Assembly: GCF_016862095.1 (NCBI RefSeq)
Contig: NZ_BOMH01000071.1
Location: 1-64,000, forward strand
DNA length: 64,000 bases
Direction: 5' to 3'
DNA from: Actinoplanes cyaneus
GTDB taxonomy: Bacteria; Actinomycetota; Actinomycetes; Mycobacteriales; Micromonosporaceae
The position numbers were made by a program, and so were the translations under genes. The notes beneath the pieces are model-generated. The model was not told the DNA's origin. It saw nothing but the letters and a program-made list of their open reading frames with translations, and ran no database searches. This document shows positions 7,904-15,863 of this stretch, piece by piece. Numbering within the stretch: the stretch's first letter is position 1; every line of letters begins with the position of its first letter.

Positions 7904-8971
7904 ATGAGGCGGCGGCGGGTGCTCGGGCTGCTGGCCGGATTGACGGTGGCCGGCGCCGGGAGCGGCATCGTGGTGACGAGGTGGGCTGCCCACGACGGGA
8001 CGCCGGCGCCGGCCACACCCCCGGGGCCGGCGGTGGCGACGGTGGCCGTCGAGCGCACCGACCTGTCGACGGCCCGGACCATGCCCGGGACACTCGGTTA
8101 CGGCACACCCCGCACGATCCGGGGCGCCGGCGGCACGGTGACCTGGCTGCCGCCGGCCGGTACGACGGTGACCCTCGGCCGGCCGCTCTACCGCAACGAC
8201 GACCAGCCGGTCATCCTGCTGTACGGCGCGACGCCGATGTTCCGGACGATCCAGGGCGCCGGGACGACCGGCCGCGACGTCCGCGTCATCGTGGACAACC
8301 TGCGTGCTCTCGGCTACAAGACCGGCGACCAGCCGCACCACATCCGTCCCGGCGACGGTGTGCTCACTCCGGGCGTCGTCGCGGCCGTCAAGAAATGGCA
8401 GCAGGACACCGGCCGGCCGGTGACCGGCACGATCACGCCCGAGCACGTGGCGGTGCTGCCCGGGCCGGTCCGGGTCGCCGAGGTCGTCGCCGAGCTCGGC
8501 GGACCCGCCGCTGACGGGGTGCTGACCGTGACCGGACGCAAGAAGGTGGTCACGGTGCCGGTCGGCGCCGCGGACCTCGGCTCGATCGGCAAGGGCGACG
8601 CCGTCCAGGTCGAGCTGCCCGGCGGCACCACCACCGACGGCACCGTCACCGCGGTGGCCCGGGACGCGCGACCCGCCGCCGACGCCGAGGGCGGGCAGCC
8701 ACTGGTGGACGTCACCGTGACGGTGAAGAAGGCCGACGCGGTCAAGAAGCTGGATACCGCCCCGGTGCAGGTCTCGTTCGCCGGCGAGATCCGCGAGAAC
8801 GTCCTCGCGGTGCCGGTCGCGGCCCTGCTCGCGCTGCGTGAGGGCGGCCACGCCGTCCAGATCGCCGATGGTCCGCTGATCGCCGTCGAGACCGGCATGT
8901 TCGCCATGGGGATGGTCGAGATCAGCGGCGACGGCCTCGCCGAGGGCAGCCGGGTGGTGACGGTCTCATGA
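7904..8971 (+). CDS. Membrane-fusion/adaptor protein with peptidoglycan-binding domain
   Basis: 355 residues. The N-terminus (MRRRRVLG then a hydrophobic stretch) is a signal anchor. A PG_binding_1-like module lies near residues 125-185 (NLRALGYKTGD ... AVKKWQQDTGRPVTG), followed by a HlyD/MacA-like beta-barrel region. This is the actinobacterial adaptor type found next to MacB-like transporters. The stop overlaps the ATPase start (ATGA at 8968-8971). It probably links the ABC transporter to the cell wall. An earlier in-frame GTG at 7877 is possible, but the ATG at 7904 gives a normal signal sequence. Confidence 0.8.
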   Translation: MRRRRVLGLLAGLTVAGAGSGIVVTRWAAHDGTPAPATPPGPAVATVAVERTDLSTARTMPGTLGYGTPRTIRGAGGTVTWLPPAGTTVTLGRPLYRNDDQPVILLYGATPMFRTIQGAGTTGRDVRVIVDNLRALGYKTGDQPHHIRPGDGVLTPGVVAAVKKWQQDTGRPVTGTITPEHVAVLPGPVRVAEVVAELGGPAADGVLTVTGRKKVVTVPVGAADLGSIGKGDAVQVELPGGTTTDGTVTAVARDARPAADAEGGQPLVDVTVTVKKADAVKKLDTAPVQVSFAGEIRENVLAVPVAALLALREGGHAVQIADGPLIAVETGMFAMGMVEISGDGLAEGSRVVTVS

Positions 8972-9645
8972 ACCCGCCCGTTCTGGCCGTCCACGACGTC
9001 GGCATGGTCTACGGCACGGTCACCGCCCTCGACCGCGTCACGCTCACCGTCACCGCCGGGGAGCTGCTGGCGATCGTCGGCGCCTCCGGCTCCGGCAAGT
9101 CGACCCTGCTCAACATCATGGGCACTCTCGACCGGCCGACCTCGGGCACCGTCACCGTTCGCGGTCACGACGTCCGGCGGCTGTCCGACCGGAAACTGTC
9201 CGCGCTGCGTGCCCGGCACATCGGCTTCGTCTTCCACCAGTTCCACCTCACCGACGGCGTCTCCGCCACCGGCAACGTCGCCACCGGACTGCTCTACGCG
9301 GGCGTGCCCCGGCGCAGGCGTCGCCCGGTGGCTCGGGAGGCGCTCGCCCGGGTCGGTCTCGGTCACCGCCTCGACCATCGCCCGCACGAGCTCTCCGGCG
9401 GTGAACGGCAGCGGGTGGCCATCGCCCGCGCGCTGGCCACCGGCCCCGACCTGCTGCTGGCCGACGAGCCCACCGGCGCGCTCGACACCGTCACCGGCCG
9501 GGCCGTGCTCGACCTGCTCGTCCGGCTCAACGCCGAGGGCACCACGATCGCCGTCATCACGCACGACCGCGACATCGCCGCGGCCCTGCCCCGCCGCGTC
9601 GAACTCCGCGACGGCCGCGTCGTCACCGACACGGGGCGCGCATGA
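8968..9645 (+). CDS. ABC transporter ATP-binding protein (MacB/LolD-like)
   Basis: 225-residue single NBD. Walker A is GASGSGKS (residues 38-45), the signature LSGGE near residue 143, Walker B LLLADEP, and the H-loop is in ITHD. The length and sequence are those of the LolD/MacB clade that powers mechanotransmission-type ABC systems rather than importers. It overlaps both neighbours by 4 bp, so adaptor, ATPase and permease form one coupled operon. Confidence 0.93.
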   Translation: MNPPVLAVHDVGMVYGTVTALDRVTLTVTAGELLAIVGASGSGKSTLLNIMGTLDRPTSGTVTVRGHDVRRLSDRKLSALRARHIGFVFHQFHLTDGVSATGNVATGLLYAGVPRRRRRPVAREALARVGLGHRLDHRPHELSGGERQRVAIARALATGPDLLLADEPTGALDTVTGRAVLDLLVRLNAEGTTIAVITHDRDIAAALPRRVELRDGRVVTDTGRA

Positions 9646-10820
9646 GAACCGTCCGCCTGTCGCCCGTCGACATCGTCGCGCTCGGCCTGATGGGTCTGCG
9701 GGTGCGCCGGGCCCGTGCCGCCCTGTCCGCCCTGGGCATCGCCATCGGTATCGCCACCATGGTCGTGGTCATGGGCATCCCCGCCTCCAGCCAGCAGGCC
9801 CTGCGGCGTGACCTGCAACGGCTGGGCACCGACCTGCTCCAGGTCAGCGCGCTGCCCGACCAGCAGCCACCGGTCGCGTTCGCCGAGCAGGCCACCGGCA
9901 TGACGCGGCGCATCGGTCCGGTGACCGGCGCCTCCGCCATGGCCAACACCCACTGCACCATCGCCCGCAACGAACGCGCCGACAACTCCGCCGCCACCGC
10001 CGTGCTGGCCACCGAGCCGGGCATCCTCGGCCTGCTCGACGGCACGGTGCGCTCCGGCCGCTGGTTCGACGCCACCACGCAACGGTTCCCGGCGGTGGTG
10101 CTGGGCGCCGAAGCCGCCGGCCGCCTCGGCATCCGGGACGCGGCCGGCGGCCCCCAGCTCTACATCGGCCGCCGCTGGTTCACCGTCACCGGCATCCTCG
10201 ACCCGATCCCGCTGGCCCCCGAGATCGACCGGGCGGCCCTGGTCGGCTGGCCGGCCGCGGAACAGCAACTCGGGTTCGACGGCCGCGCCACCGTCATGTA
10301 CGTCCGAAGCCACGACGCCGCCGTCGAAACAGTCCGCGAGGTCCTGCCCGCCACGGTGCTTCCCCAAGCGCCCGGCCTGGTCCGCGTCACCCGGCCGTCC
10401 GACGCGCTGGCGGCGAAACGGGTCTCCGAATCCACGTTCAGCGGCCTCTTCCTCGGCATGGCCGGCGTGGCGCTGCTGGTCGGCGGGATCGGCGTGGCCA
10501 ACACCATGGTCATCTCGGTGCTGGAACGCCGCCGGGAGATCGGCCTGCGCCGGGCCCTCGGCGCGCACCGTGGCCAGATCCGCGCGCAATTCCTCGCCGA
10601 GTCGGTGGCTCTCTCCCTGCTCGGCGGGGTCACCGGCACCCTGCTCGGGGTCGTCGCCACCGTTGCCTACGCCCTGCATCAGCAGTGGCCGCCGACCGTG
10701 CCGGCCCAAGCCCTCGGCCTCGGCACCGGCGGCGCGCTCCTGGTCGGCGTGCTGGCCGGCGTCTACCCCTGCATGCGGGCCGCGGGCCTGACCCCCACCG
10801 AAGCTCTCGCCTCCACCTGA
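9642..10820 (+). CDS. MacB-type ABC permease (FtsX fold)
   Basis: 392 residues with the MacB topology: one TM near the N-terminus, a large periplasmic-type domain of about 220 residues, then three TMs (FLGMAGVALLVGGIGVANTM ..., SVALSLLGG ..., ALLVGVLAGVYP). The end ...AAGLTPTEALA matches the family consensus (P.EALR). The start overlaps the ATPase stop (ATGA at 9642-9645). Together with 7904 and 8968 it forms a complete MacA-MacB-like exporter, probably for a peptide, antibiotic or lipoprotein. Confidence 0.9.
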   Translation: MRTVRLSPVDIVALGLMGLRVRRARAALSALGIAIGIATMVVVMGIPASSQQALRRDLQRLGTDLLQVSALPDQQPPVAFAEQATGMTRRIGPVTGASAMANTHCTIARNERADNSAATAVLATEPGILGLLDGTVRSGRWFDATTQRFPAVVLGAEAAGRLGIRDAAGGPQLYIGRRWFTVTGILDPIPLAPEIDRAALVGWPAAEQQLGFDGRATVMYVRSHDAAVETVREVLPATVLPQAPGLVRVTRPSDALAAKRVSESTFSGLFLGMAGVALLVGGIGVANTMVISVLERRREIGLRRALGAHRGQIRAQFLAESVALSLLGGVTGTLLGVVATVAYALHQQWPPTVPAQALGLGTGGALLVGVLAGVYPCMRAAGLTPTEALAST

Positions 10821-10839
10821 CGAAAGGCCACACCCCTCC

Positions 10840-11397
10840 ATGCGTACGCGAATCGTCCCTGTCCTGATGGTGTTTCTGCTGACCGGCTTCTTCGCCGGGT
10901 GCGGCGGCCCGGCCGACGAACCGGCCCCGCCGCAGGTGGCCTCCCTCGCCTCGCCCAGCAGCGTCGCGTCCGACGCCGTGTCCCGGGCCGCGCCGATCAT
11001 CCGCCCCGACACCACGGCGGCGGAGGTGTTGCGGATGCAGCAGCCGTGGTTCCAGTGCCTGAAGGAGCACGACGTGCCGACCCGGGTGACCGAGGGCGGT
11101 CTGCTCGACCTGGACGCCGGTGCCAAGGTCAACGGCCGGATCCGGGCCTCCGAACCGGACATGCAGAAGGCCTGCGGCGACCTCGAGCCGAAGCTCGCCC
11201 CGGAGCTCGACGAGGACCGCAACCCGTACTGGGCCGACGACAACGACAACTACCACGAGTGCCTGGTCGAGAACGGCGTCGACCTGGTCAAGAAGGACGG
11301 CCATTGGGTTCCCGGCCCGACCTGGGGAGACATGGTGCCGGACGAGGGGCGTGACCTCGCCTGCCAGGCCAAGGCCTTCGACGGCCGCAAGGGCTGA
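10840..11397 (+). CDS. Putative lipoprotein in the ABC exporter operon
   Basis: 185 residues. Signal peptide with lipobox FFAGC places the acylated Cys near residue 20. The mature part has four more cysteines, with WFQCLKEHDV and YHECLVENGV looking like an internal duplication of a W/Y-x-x-C-L pattern. It follows the permease by 19 bp, so it is co-transcribed. Similar small Cys-containing lipoproteins often accompany these adaptor/MacB operons in actinomycetes. Its role, such as substrate capture or signal sensing, is inferred from position only. Confidence 0.7.
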   Translation: MRTRIVPVLMVFLLTGFFAGCGGPADEPAPPQVASLASPSSVASDAVSRAAPIIRPDTTAAEVLRMQQPWFQCLKEHDVPTRVTEGGLLDLDAGAKVNGRIRASEPDMQKACGDLEPKLAPELDEDRNPYWADDNDNYHECLVENGVDLVKKDGHWVPGPTWGDMVPDEGRDLACQAKAFDGRKG

Positions 11398-11608
11398 CAA
11401 CCGCCGGCAGGCCCTCGAGCCTGCTCGCGCCGCAGCCTGCCGGGCCGCCCGTCCCGCGGGCGCGGCGCGGGCCTGGTCCGCGGGGATCGGCGGCGGGCTG
11501 ACCAACCTGGAGCCGCGGGCCGTCCCGGAGCGTGCTGCGCTCCCGGAGCCTTGTGCCGCACACTGTCTCCGACAGATCGATCGACTGTGGAGGGTTCGGT
11601 CGGGCGGG

Positions 11609-11767
11609 ATGGCGCAGCGTTGTGTGACCGGCGCCCGCACCGGCGATCACCTCGCCGGCCGGACAGTCCGGCCGCCCAGGGCCCGCCTGCTGCGCGAGGC
11701 CCGCGACGAGGTCGTCCGGGCCCAGCGGCTGCTCGACCTCGAAGATTGGACAGGAAACGCCCGATGA
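11609..11767 (+). CDS. Small ORF coupled to the flavodoxin-like gene
   Basis: A possible 52-residue protein whose end (LLREARDEVVRAQRLLDLEDW) looks like a genuine amphipathic helix. Its TGA overlaps the ATG of the next gene (ATGA at 11764-11767), which suggests translational coupling. There is no clear RBS and I know no homologue. It may be the tail of a decayed regulator. Confidence 0.3.
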   Translation: MAQRCVTGARTGDHLAGRTVRPPRARLLREARDEVVRAQRLLDLEDWTGNAR

Positions 11768-12318
11768 GCTCCCGATCGTTCCTCTTCCTACTGGCCGGCG
11801 CCCGCCCGGACGGCAACACCGAGCTGCTGGCCCGGCACGCCGCCGCGGACCTGCCGGGCGGCGCCGTCCAGCGCTGGATCCGGCTGGGCGACGCGCCACT
11901 CGACACCTACGAGGACCTGCGGCACCTGGACCCGCCGCGCGAACGCGTCCCGGCCGGCGCCGAGCGGCTGCTGCTGGACGCCACGCTGGAGGCCACCGAC
12001 ATCGTCATCGCCTCCCCGCTGTACTGGTACAGCGTCTCGGCCTCCGCCAAGCTGTACCTGGACCACTGGTCCGGCTGGTTGCGCGTCGGTGAGCCCGGCT
12101 CGTTCCGCGCCCGGATGCGGGCGAAGATCCTGTGGGGCGTCTCCGTCTACAGTGGCGACGATCCCGCCGACGCCGACCCGCTGTTCGGCACCCTGCGGAA
12201 GTCGGCCGACTACTTCCCGATGCGCTTCGGCGGCCTGCTCCTCGGCCAGGGCAACCGCCCGGGTGACATCCTCCAGGACACTCCGACGCTCACCCGGGCC
12301 AAGCAGTTCTTCAGCTGA
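11764..12318 (+). CDS. NAD(P)H-dependent FMN reductase, flavodoxin-like fold
   Basis: 184 residues. The N-terminal beta strand and phosphate loop (FLFLLAGARPDGNTELLA) is the flavodoxin-fold FMN site of the NAD(P)H:quinone/FMN reductase group. The flavin-stacking segment ASPLYWYSVSASAKLYLD is the most conserved family motif and is intact. The enzyme would reduce quinones, azo compounds or free flavin in the cytosol. The preceding small ORF overlaps its start; no partner gene explains its substrate. Confidence 0.8.
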   Translation: MSSRSFLFLLAGARPDGNTELLARHAAADLPGGAVQRWIRLGDAPLDTYEDLRHLDPPRERVPAGAERLLLDATLEATDIVIASPLYWYSVSASAKLYLDHWSGWLRVGEPGSFRARMRAKILWGVSVYSGDDPADADPLFGTLRKSADYFPMRFGGLLLGQGNRPGDILQDTPTLTRAKQFFS

Positions 12319-13314
12319 TTCCGGCCGCCGGTGTACCGGGTCAGAGGTGGACGCGGGCAGTGGGAAGGTGCGGCCGATCCCAGTGCGAACCGTCGATGCG
12401 TGCCGAACGTGAGAGTTGCGGGCCAGAAAATCTGTGTCGCAGGGACTAGACTTTCTTGGCGAGGGCCACTAGTGTTTCTCTCGTTGACAGGAAAGATCGC
12501 GACAGTGCGGCTGGCCGGGCGTCAAGCAGGGCCCGGATCGTTCGTGGCTCGTCCGGCCCCGCCCTCGGGTGCATGACCGCACCCGGCAAGGCAAAGCAGT
12601 GGTAAGGCACGACAAGACCTTGACGTAACTCCAGGTCAGGGCACTTGCAGGCAGGGCCGATGCAGGTTCGGGGCTCCGCCTGATGCAGGAAGTCGCCGCA
12701 CGTGCGCGGGGCCATGGAATTTGCGTGGGGCTCCCGCACCGGCAGATGGCACGACAAGCAGCACAGGTAATGGAAGCAGAGGAAAGGGAGGGTCAGGCAC
12801 CGTTGGATCGCCCGCCCGTCAAGGACGCAGTTCCGGTCCTGGGGTGGACACCGCAGCTCCCATCGAACGTGAGGTGGTCTCCGGTCACGCTGATGCGATC
12901 CTCACACCGCAAGCCGCTGAGTTCCGCGGCCGGTGTGGACACGACAAGCCGGCGAACCTGCCGGTAGATGGTGTAGTAAACCCGTAACCCGGGCCCCGGT
13001 GCATGCGCGCCGGGGCCCTCGTCATGCGGGTGCGCCCGGTGTCCGTGCTCGCCCTTGGCTGTGCGGCCCGGCCGGAGGGGTGGTGGCGCACCCCACCGCC
13101 CAACCTGATGATCACAGGAGGTGGGCGCGGCCCGGACAGCCGACGTCGGCAGGCCCGGACCGACGGCCAGGTCGCCGGTGTGCGCGACGAGTTCCCAGCG
13201 GTGTTCCGTAGTGCGGCCCGAGTGTCTGACGGCCGGCGCCGTCGATGGCCCGGGCAGGAGCAGCCGGGTGAAACGCTGAACGGCGGCCCGGTCAGGAACA
13301 GCCGGATGAAACGC
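12319..13314. other. About 1 kb without a convincing gene
   Basis: All ORFs here are short, lack the strong third-position G/C bias of neighbouring genes and show no family motifs. Structures seen: a strong hairpin GGGCCCCGG/CCGGGGCCC at 12991-13018 with a 10-nt loop, and the direct repeat at 13261-13328. The low coding signal suggests decayed DNA or an untranslated RNA. I could not identify either. Confidence 0.45.
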
Positions 13315-13328
13315 CGAACGGCGGCCCG
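13261..13328. repeat. Imperfect 30-bp direct repeat next to the csp terminator
   Basis: 13261-13290 and 13299-13328 agree at 28 of 30 positions. The second copy contains the left arm of the csp terminator hairpin (13315-13326), so the first looks like a duplicated half-terminator. Confidence 0.7.
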
Positions 13329-13351
13329 CTGAACCAGCCGGCCGCCGTTCG
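13315..13351 (-). terminator. Terminator hairpin of the first csp gene
   Basis: CGAACGGCGGCC (13315-13326) pairs with GGCCGCCGTTCG (13340-13351), starting 14 bp past the csp stop on the minus strand. The loop contains the CTGGTTCAGC text also found in the terminator loop of the csp gene at 62578, so the two terminators are homologous. Confidence 0.8.
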
Positions 13352-13364
13352 GTGAAAGCGTGAA

Positions 13365-13568
13365 TCAGATGACGCGGATGTTCTCCGCCTGCAGGCCCTT
13401 CTGGCCCTGCGTGACCTCGAACTCCACCCGCTGGTTCTCGTCGAGGCTGCGGAAGCCGCTCGCCGCGATCTGGGAGAAGTGGGCGAAGACGTCGGCGCCG
13501 CCGTCGTCCTGGGTGATGAAGCCGAAACCCTTGTCGCCGTTGAACCACTTCACGGTACCGGTAGCCAT
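13365..13568 (-). CDS. Cold-shock protein, CspA family
   Basis: 67-residue single cold-shock domain beginning MATGTVKWFNGDKGFGFI. RNP1 (KGFGFI) and RNP2 (DVFAHF) are intact, giving an OB-fold RNA/ssDNA chaperone. It is nearly identical to the csp at 62578 and shares with it the 5' leader and the terminator, so the whole transcription unit was duplicated. RBS GAAGGAG is just upstream of the ATG. Expression is probably set by the structured leader at 13569-13742. Confidence 0.97.
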   Translation of the reverse strand: MATGTVKWFNGDKGFGFITQDDGGADVFAHFSQIAASGFRSLDENQRVEFEVTQGQKGLQAENIRVI

Positions 13569-13742
13569 GTCTGCTCCTTCGCAGGCTCAAGTGGCCGCAC
13601 TGTGCGGACCCCTTATGCCGCCGCGTTGATCACCCGCGTCGGAACGACACGAACAACGAAAAAGCGCCTGAGCGGGTTAGCTGAGACCCATCAGGCGCTG
13701 AAAACGTCTACGGAAATCAAAACTGCAACGAGGAGAAAGGTA
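13569..13742 (-). promoter_or_regulatory. Structured csp 5' leader with internal terminator-like hairpin (copy 1)
   Basis: Read on the minus strand: extended -10 TGCTACCTT (TACCTT at 13742-13737), then a 34-nt block (13733-13700) identical to the other csp leader, which should span the start of transcription. Next comes a stem AGCGCCTGA/TCAGGCGCT (13691-13699 with 13663-13671) with an inner GGGT/ACCC stem, directly followed by a run of five U (13663-13659). This is a classic intrinsic terminator placed inside the leader. A second hairpin CCGCA-CAG-TGCGG (13607-13595) lies before the RBS. The layout suggests attenuation or a thermosensor. Confidence 0.75.
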
Positions 13743-13801
13743 GCACAGGATCCACCGTTCGTCGCCACCGCCGCCGCGGCGAAAAGCTGGGGAAGCGGTC
13801 G

Positions 13802-14485
13802 TCACCGGCGGGTGGGCAGGGAGTCACCCGGTCTGACCAGGTGATGTCGGTAGGCGAAGACCACCAGCTGCGCCCGGTCGCGGGCGTTCAGTTTGATCAT
13901 CGTGCGGTTGATGTGCGTCTTCACCGTCAGGGGAGACAGGTACAGCCGCTCGGCGATGTCGTCGTTGGACAGGCCGTGCGCGACCAGCAGCAGGATCTCC
14001 TTCTCCCGGTCGGTGACCAGCGCGAGCTCCGGCACCTCCGGGACGGGCGGCGGGAGGTGGTGGATCAACCGGCTGACCAGGCCTCTGGTGGCCCGCGGTG
14101 ACAGCAGCGCCTCGCCGTCGGCGACCACCCGGATGGCGTTGACCAGATCGCCGGGCGCCACGTTCTTGCCCAGGAAGCCGCTCGCCCCCGCCTGCAGGGC
14201 GTGGATCACGTTGTCGTCGTCGTCGAACGTGGTGAGCACCAGCACCCGCACGCCGGCGAGACGCTCGTCGGCGCCGATGCGGCGGGTCGCCTCGATGCCG
14301 TCCACCCGCGGCATGCGGATGTCCATCAGGACGACGTCGACGCGGCCGCGGTGGCACAGCTCGACGGCTTCGGCGCCGTCGGCGGCCTCACCGACGACCT
14401 CCAGGCCCGGTTCCGCGTCGATGATCATCTTGAAGCCCGCGCGGATGAGCGCCTGGTCGTCGGCGAGGAGAACGCGGATGCTCAC
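13802..14485 (-). CDS. NarL/LuxR-type response regulator
   Basis: 227 residues. Receiver with D9-D10 and phosphoacceptor Asp55 (VVLMDIRMPRVDG), then a LuxR HTH (LTVKTHINRTMIKL) at the C-terminus. I chose GTG 14485 with AAGGTGA just upstream; longer reading frames run into the kinase gene antisense. It lies immediately downstream of its kinase with a 1-bp gap. The pair is divergent from the MMPL exporter at 15864, the likely target. Confidence 0.93.
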   Translation of the reverse strand: MSIRVLLADDQALIRAGFKMIIDAEPGLEVVGEAADGAEAVELCHRGRVDVVLMDIRMPRVDGIEATRRIGADERLAGVRVLVLTTFDDDDNVIHALQAGASGFLGKNVAPGDLVNAIRVVADGEALLSPRATRGLVSRLIHHLPPPVPEVPELALVTDREKEILLLVAHGLSNDDIAERLYLSPLTVKTHINRTMIKLNARDRAQLVVFAYRHHLVRPGDSLPTRR

Positions 14486-14486
14486 G

Positions 14487-15683
14487 TCACCTTCTTCCAG
14501 CGGTGGGGGAGGCGTTGAGGCGGTCGATCGCCCGCTCGTCGGTGGGCAGCTCGGCACGGACCCGGAAGAGGCCACCGGCGACCGGCCCGGCCTCGATCGT
14601 GCCGCGGGCGGCGACGGCCCGCTCCCGCATGCCGAGCAGCCCGAACCCGGGACGGGGCCGCCCATCGCCGTACCGGGCAATGCTGTTCGTCACGTCGATG
14701 CTCACGGTGTCGGCGGTGTACTCGAGCTCGAGGGTGGCGCCGCCGTCACCGTAACGGTGGGCGTTGGTCAGGGCCTCCTGCGCGATGCGGTACGCGGCCA
14801 GGTCCACCACCGCCGGTAGCGCCCGGGGCTCGCCGCGCTGCCGGTGCCGTACGGCGAAACCGACGGCGCCCAGCCCGGTCAGCAGTTCCGGCAGGCGTGC
14901 CACGCCGGGCGCCGGTTCGGTGCTCGGGACGTCGTCCGGGTCCCGCAGCACGCTGACCACCGACTTGATCTCGTGCAGGACGGTGTCCGCGGCGGTGCGG
15001 ATGTGCCCGAGCACGGGCCACACCTTCTCCGGCTCGGTGCGCAGCACGTGACCGGCGGCCCCGGCATGGACGCTGATCACCGCGATGTGGTGGGCGACGA
15101 CGTCGTGCAGCTCCCGGGCGATGCGCAGCCGCTCGTCCATCACCCGGCGGCGGGCCTCCTCGTCGCGGCTGGTCTCCGCCTGCCGGGCCCGCTCGGTGAC
15201 CTCGGCGACGTACGCCCGGCGCATCCGGACCGAGTCTCCCGCCGCCGCCCCGCCGAAGGTGATCGCGAACGTGGTGAGCTGGTCGGTGCTCCACCAGTCG
15301 GCGAGGTACACCACCGAGCCGCAGAGCATGAGCGAACCCCACATCACCATGGCGTAGAACCAGGGCCGGCGACGCGGGCCGGACAGCGCGGCGGAGTAGG
15401 TCAGCACGCCGGCGACGAGGAACATCGCGTCCGGGGGCCGGGCCAGCGCGATGGTGACCATGAAGACGGCGGCGCCGGCCAGCAGGACCGGCACGGGATA
15501 CCGGCGGCGCATCAGGATCAGCGCGGCGCACGCCACCGCCAGCAGTGCCGTGCCGACACCCACCGGCGCCGGGCCCAGGTACGGCACCAGCGCGGCCCCG
15601 GCCGCCGCCAGCAGCACATCGCCCAGCGGGCCACGGTAACGGTCGAGGTGCGGGGGCATCCACCGGCTGATTGCCGTGTCCAT
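14487..15683 (-). CDS. NarL-type sensor histidine kinase (HisKA_3)
   Basis: 398 residues. The N-terminal half holds four to five predicted TM segments with very short loops, so the signal is probably sensed in the membrane. A linker coiled coil leads to the HisKA_3 dimerisation site (ARELHDVVAHHIAVISVH) and an HATPase_c domain ending with GFGLLGMRERA. It has DesK/NarX-like architecture. ATG 15683 begins just before TM1. It is cotranscribed with the regulator at 13802-14485 and divergent from the MMPL gene. Confidence 0.92.
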   Translation of the reverse strand: MDTAISRWMPPHLDRYRGPLGDVLLAAAGAALVPYLGPAPVGVGTALLAVACAALILMRRRYPVPVLLAGAAVFMVTIALARPPDAMFLVAGVLTYSAALSGPRRRPWFYAMVMWGSLMLCGSVVYLADWWSTDQLTTFAITFGGAAAGDSVRMRRAYVAEVTERARQAETSRDEEARRRVMDERLRIARELHDVVAHHIAVISVHAGAAGHVLRTEPEKVWPVLGHIRTAADTVLHEIKSVVSVLRDPDDVPSTEPAPGVARLPELLTGLGAVGFAVRHRQRGEPRALPAVVDLAAYRIAQEALTNAHRYGDGGATLELEYTADTVSIDVTNSIARYGDGRPRPGFGLLGMRERAVAARGTIEAGPVAGGLFRVRAELPTDERAIDRLNASPTAGRR

Positions 15684-15863
15684 GACCACGACGGTAGTGC
15701 AGCGAGCCGTTCGGATCGACCGGCGCCCGCGGTACCCCGGCGCCGCGGAAGTACCGCGTTCGCGGTATCGGAACGCCTGCGCGGGCAGGACGACACCTGC
15801 GGGTGCCCACAGGGATCGTGGAACCGCCCCGGACCGGGGCGACACGACAACGGGAGGACATCC

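Noticed and set aside
11250..11906. Minus-strand frames around the flavodoxin-like gene
   Set aside because: No recognisable domain and antisense to well-supported coding sequence.
12446..12757. 103-codon minus-strand frame in the gene-free region
   Set aside because: No GC3 bias, no RBS, many Cys/His/Pro without a pattern; not supported as a gene.
13261..13328. Possible CRISPR-like repeat
   Set aside because: Only two copies with an 8-bp gap; explained better by duplication of a terminator arm.
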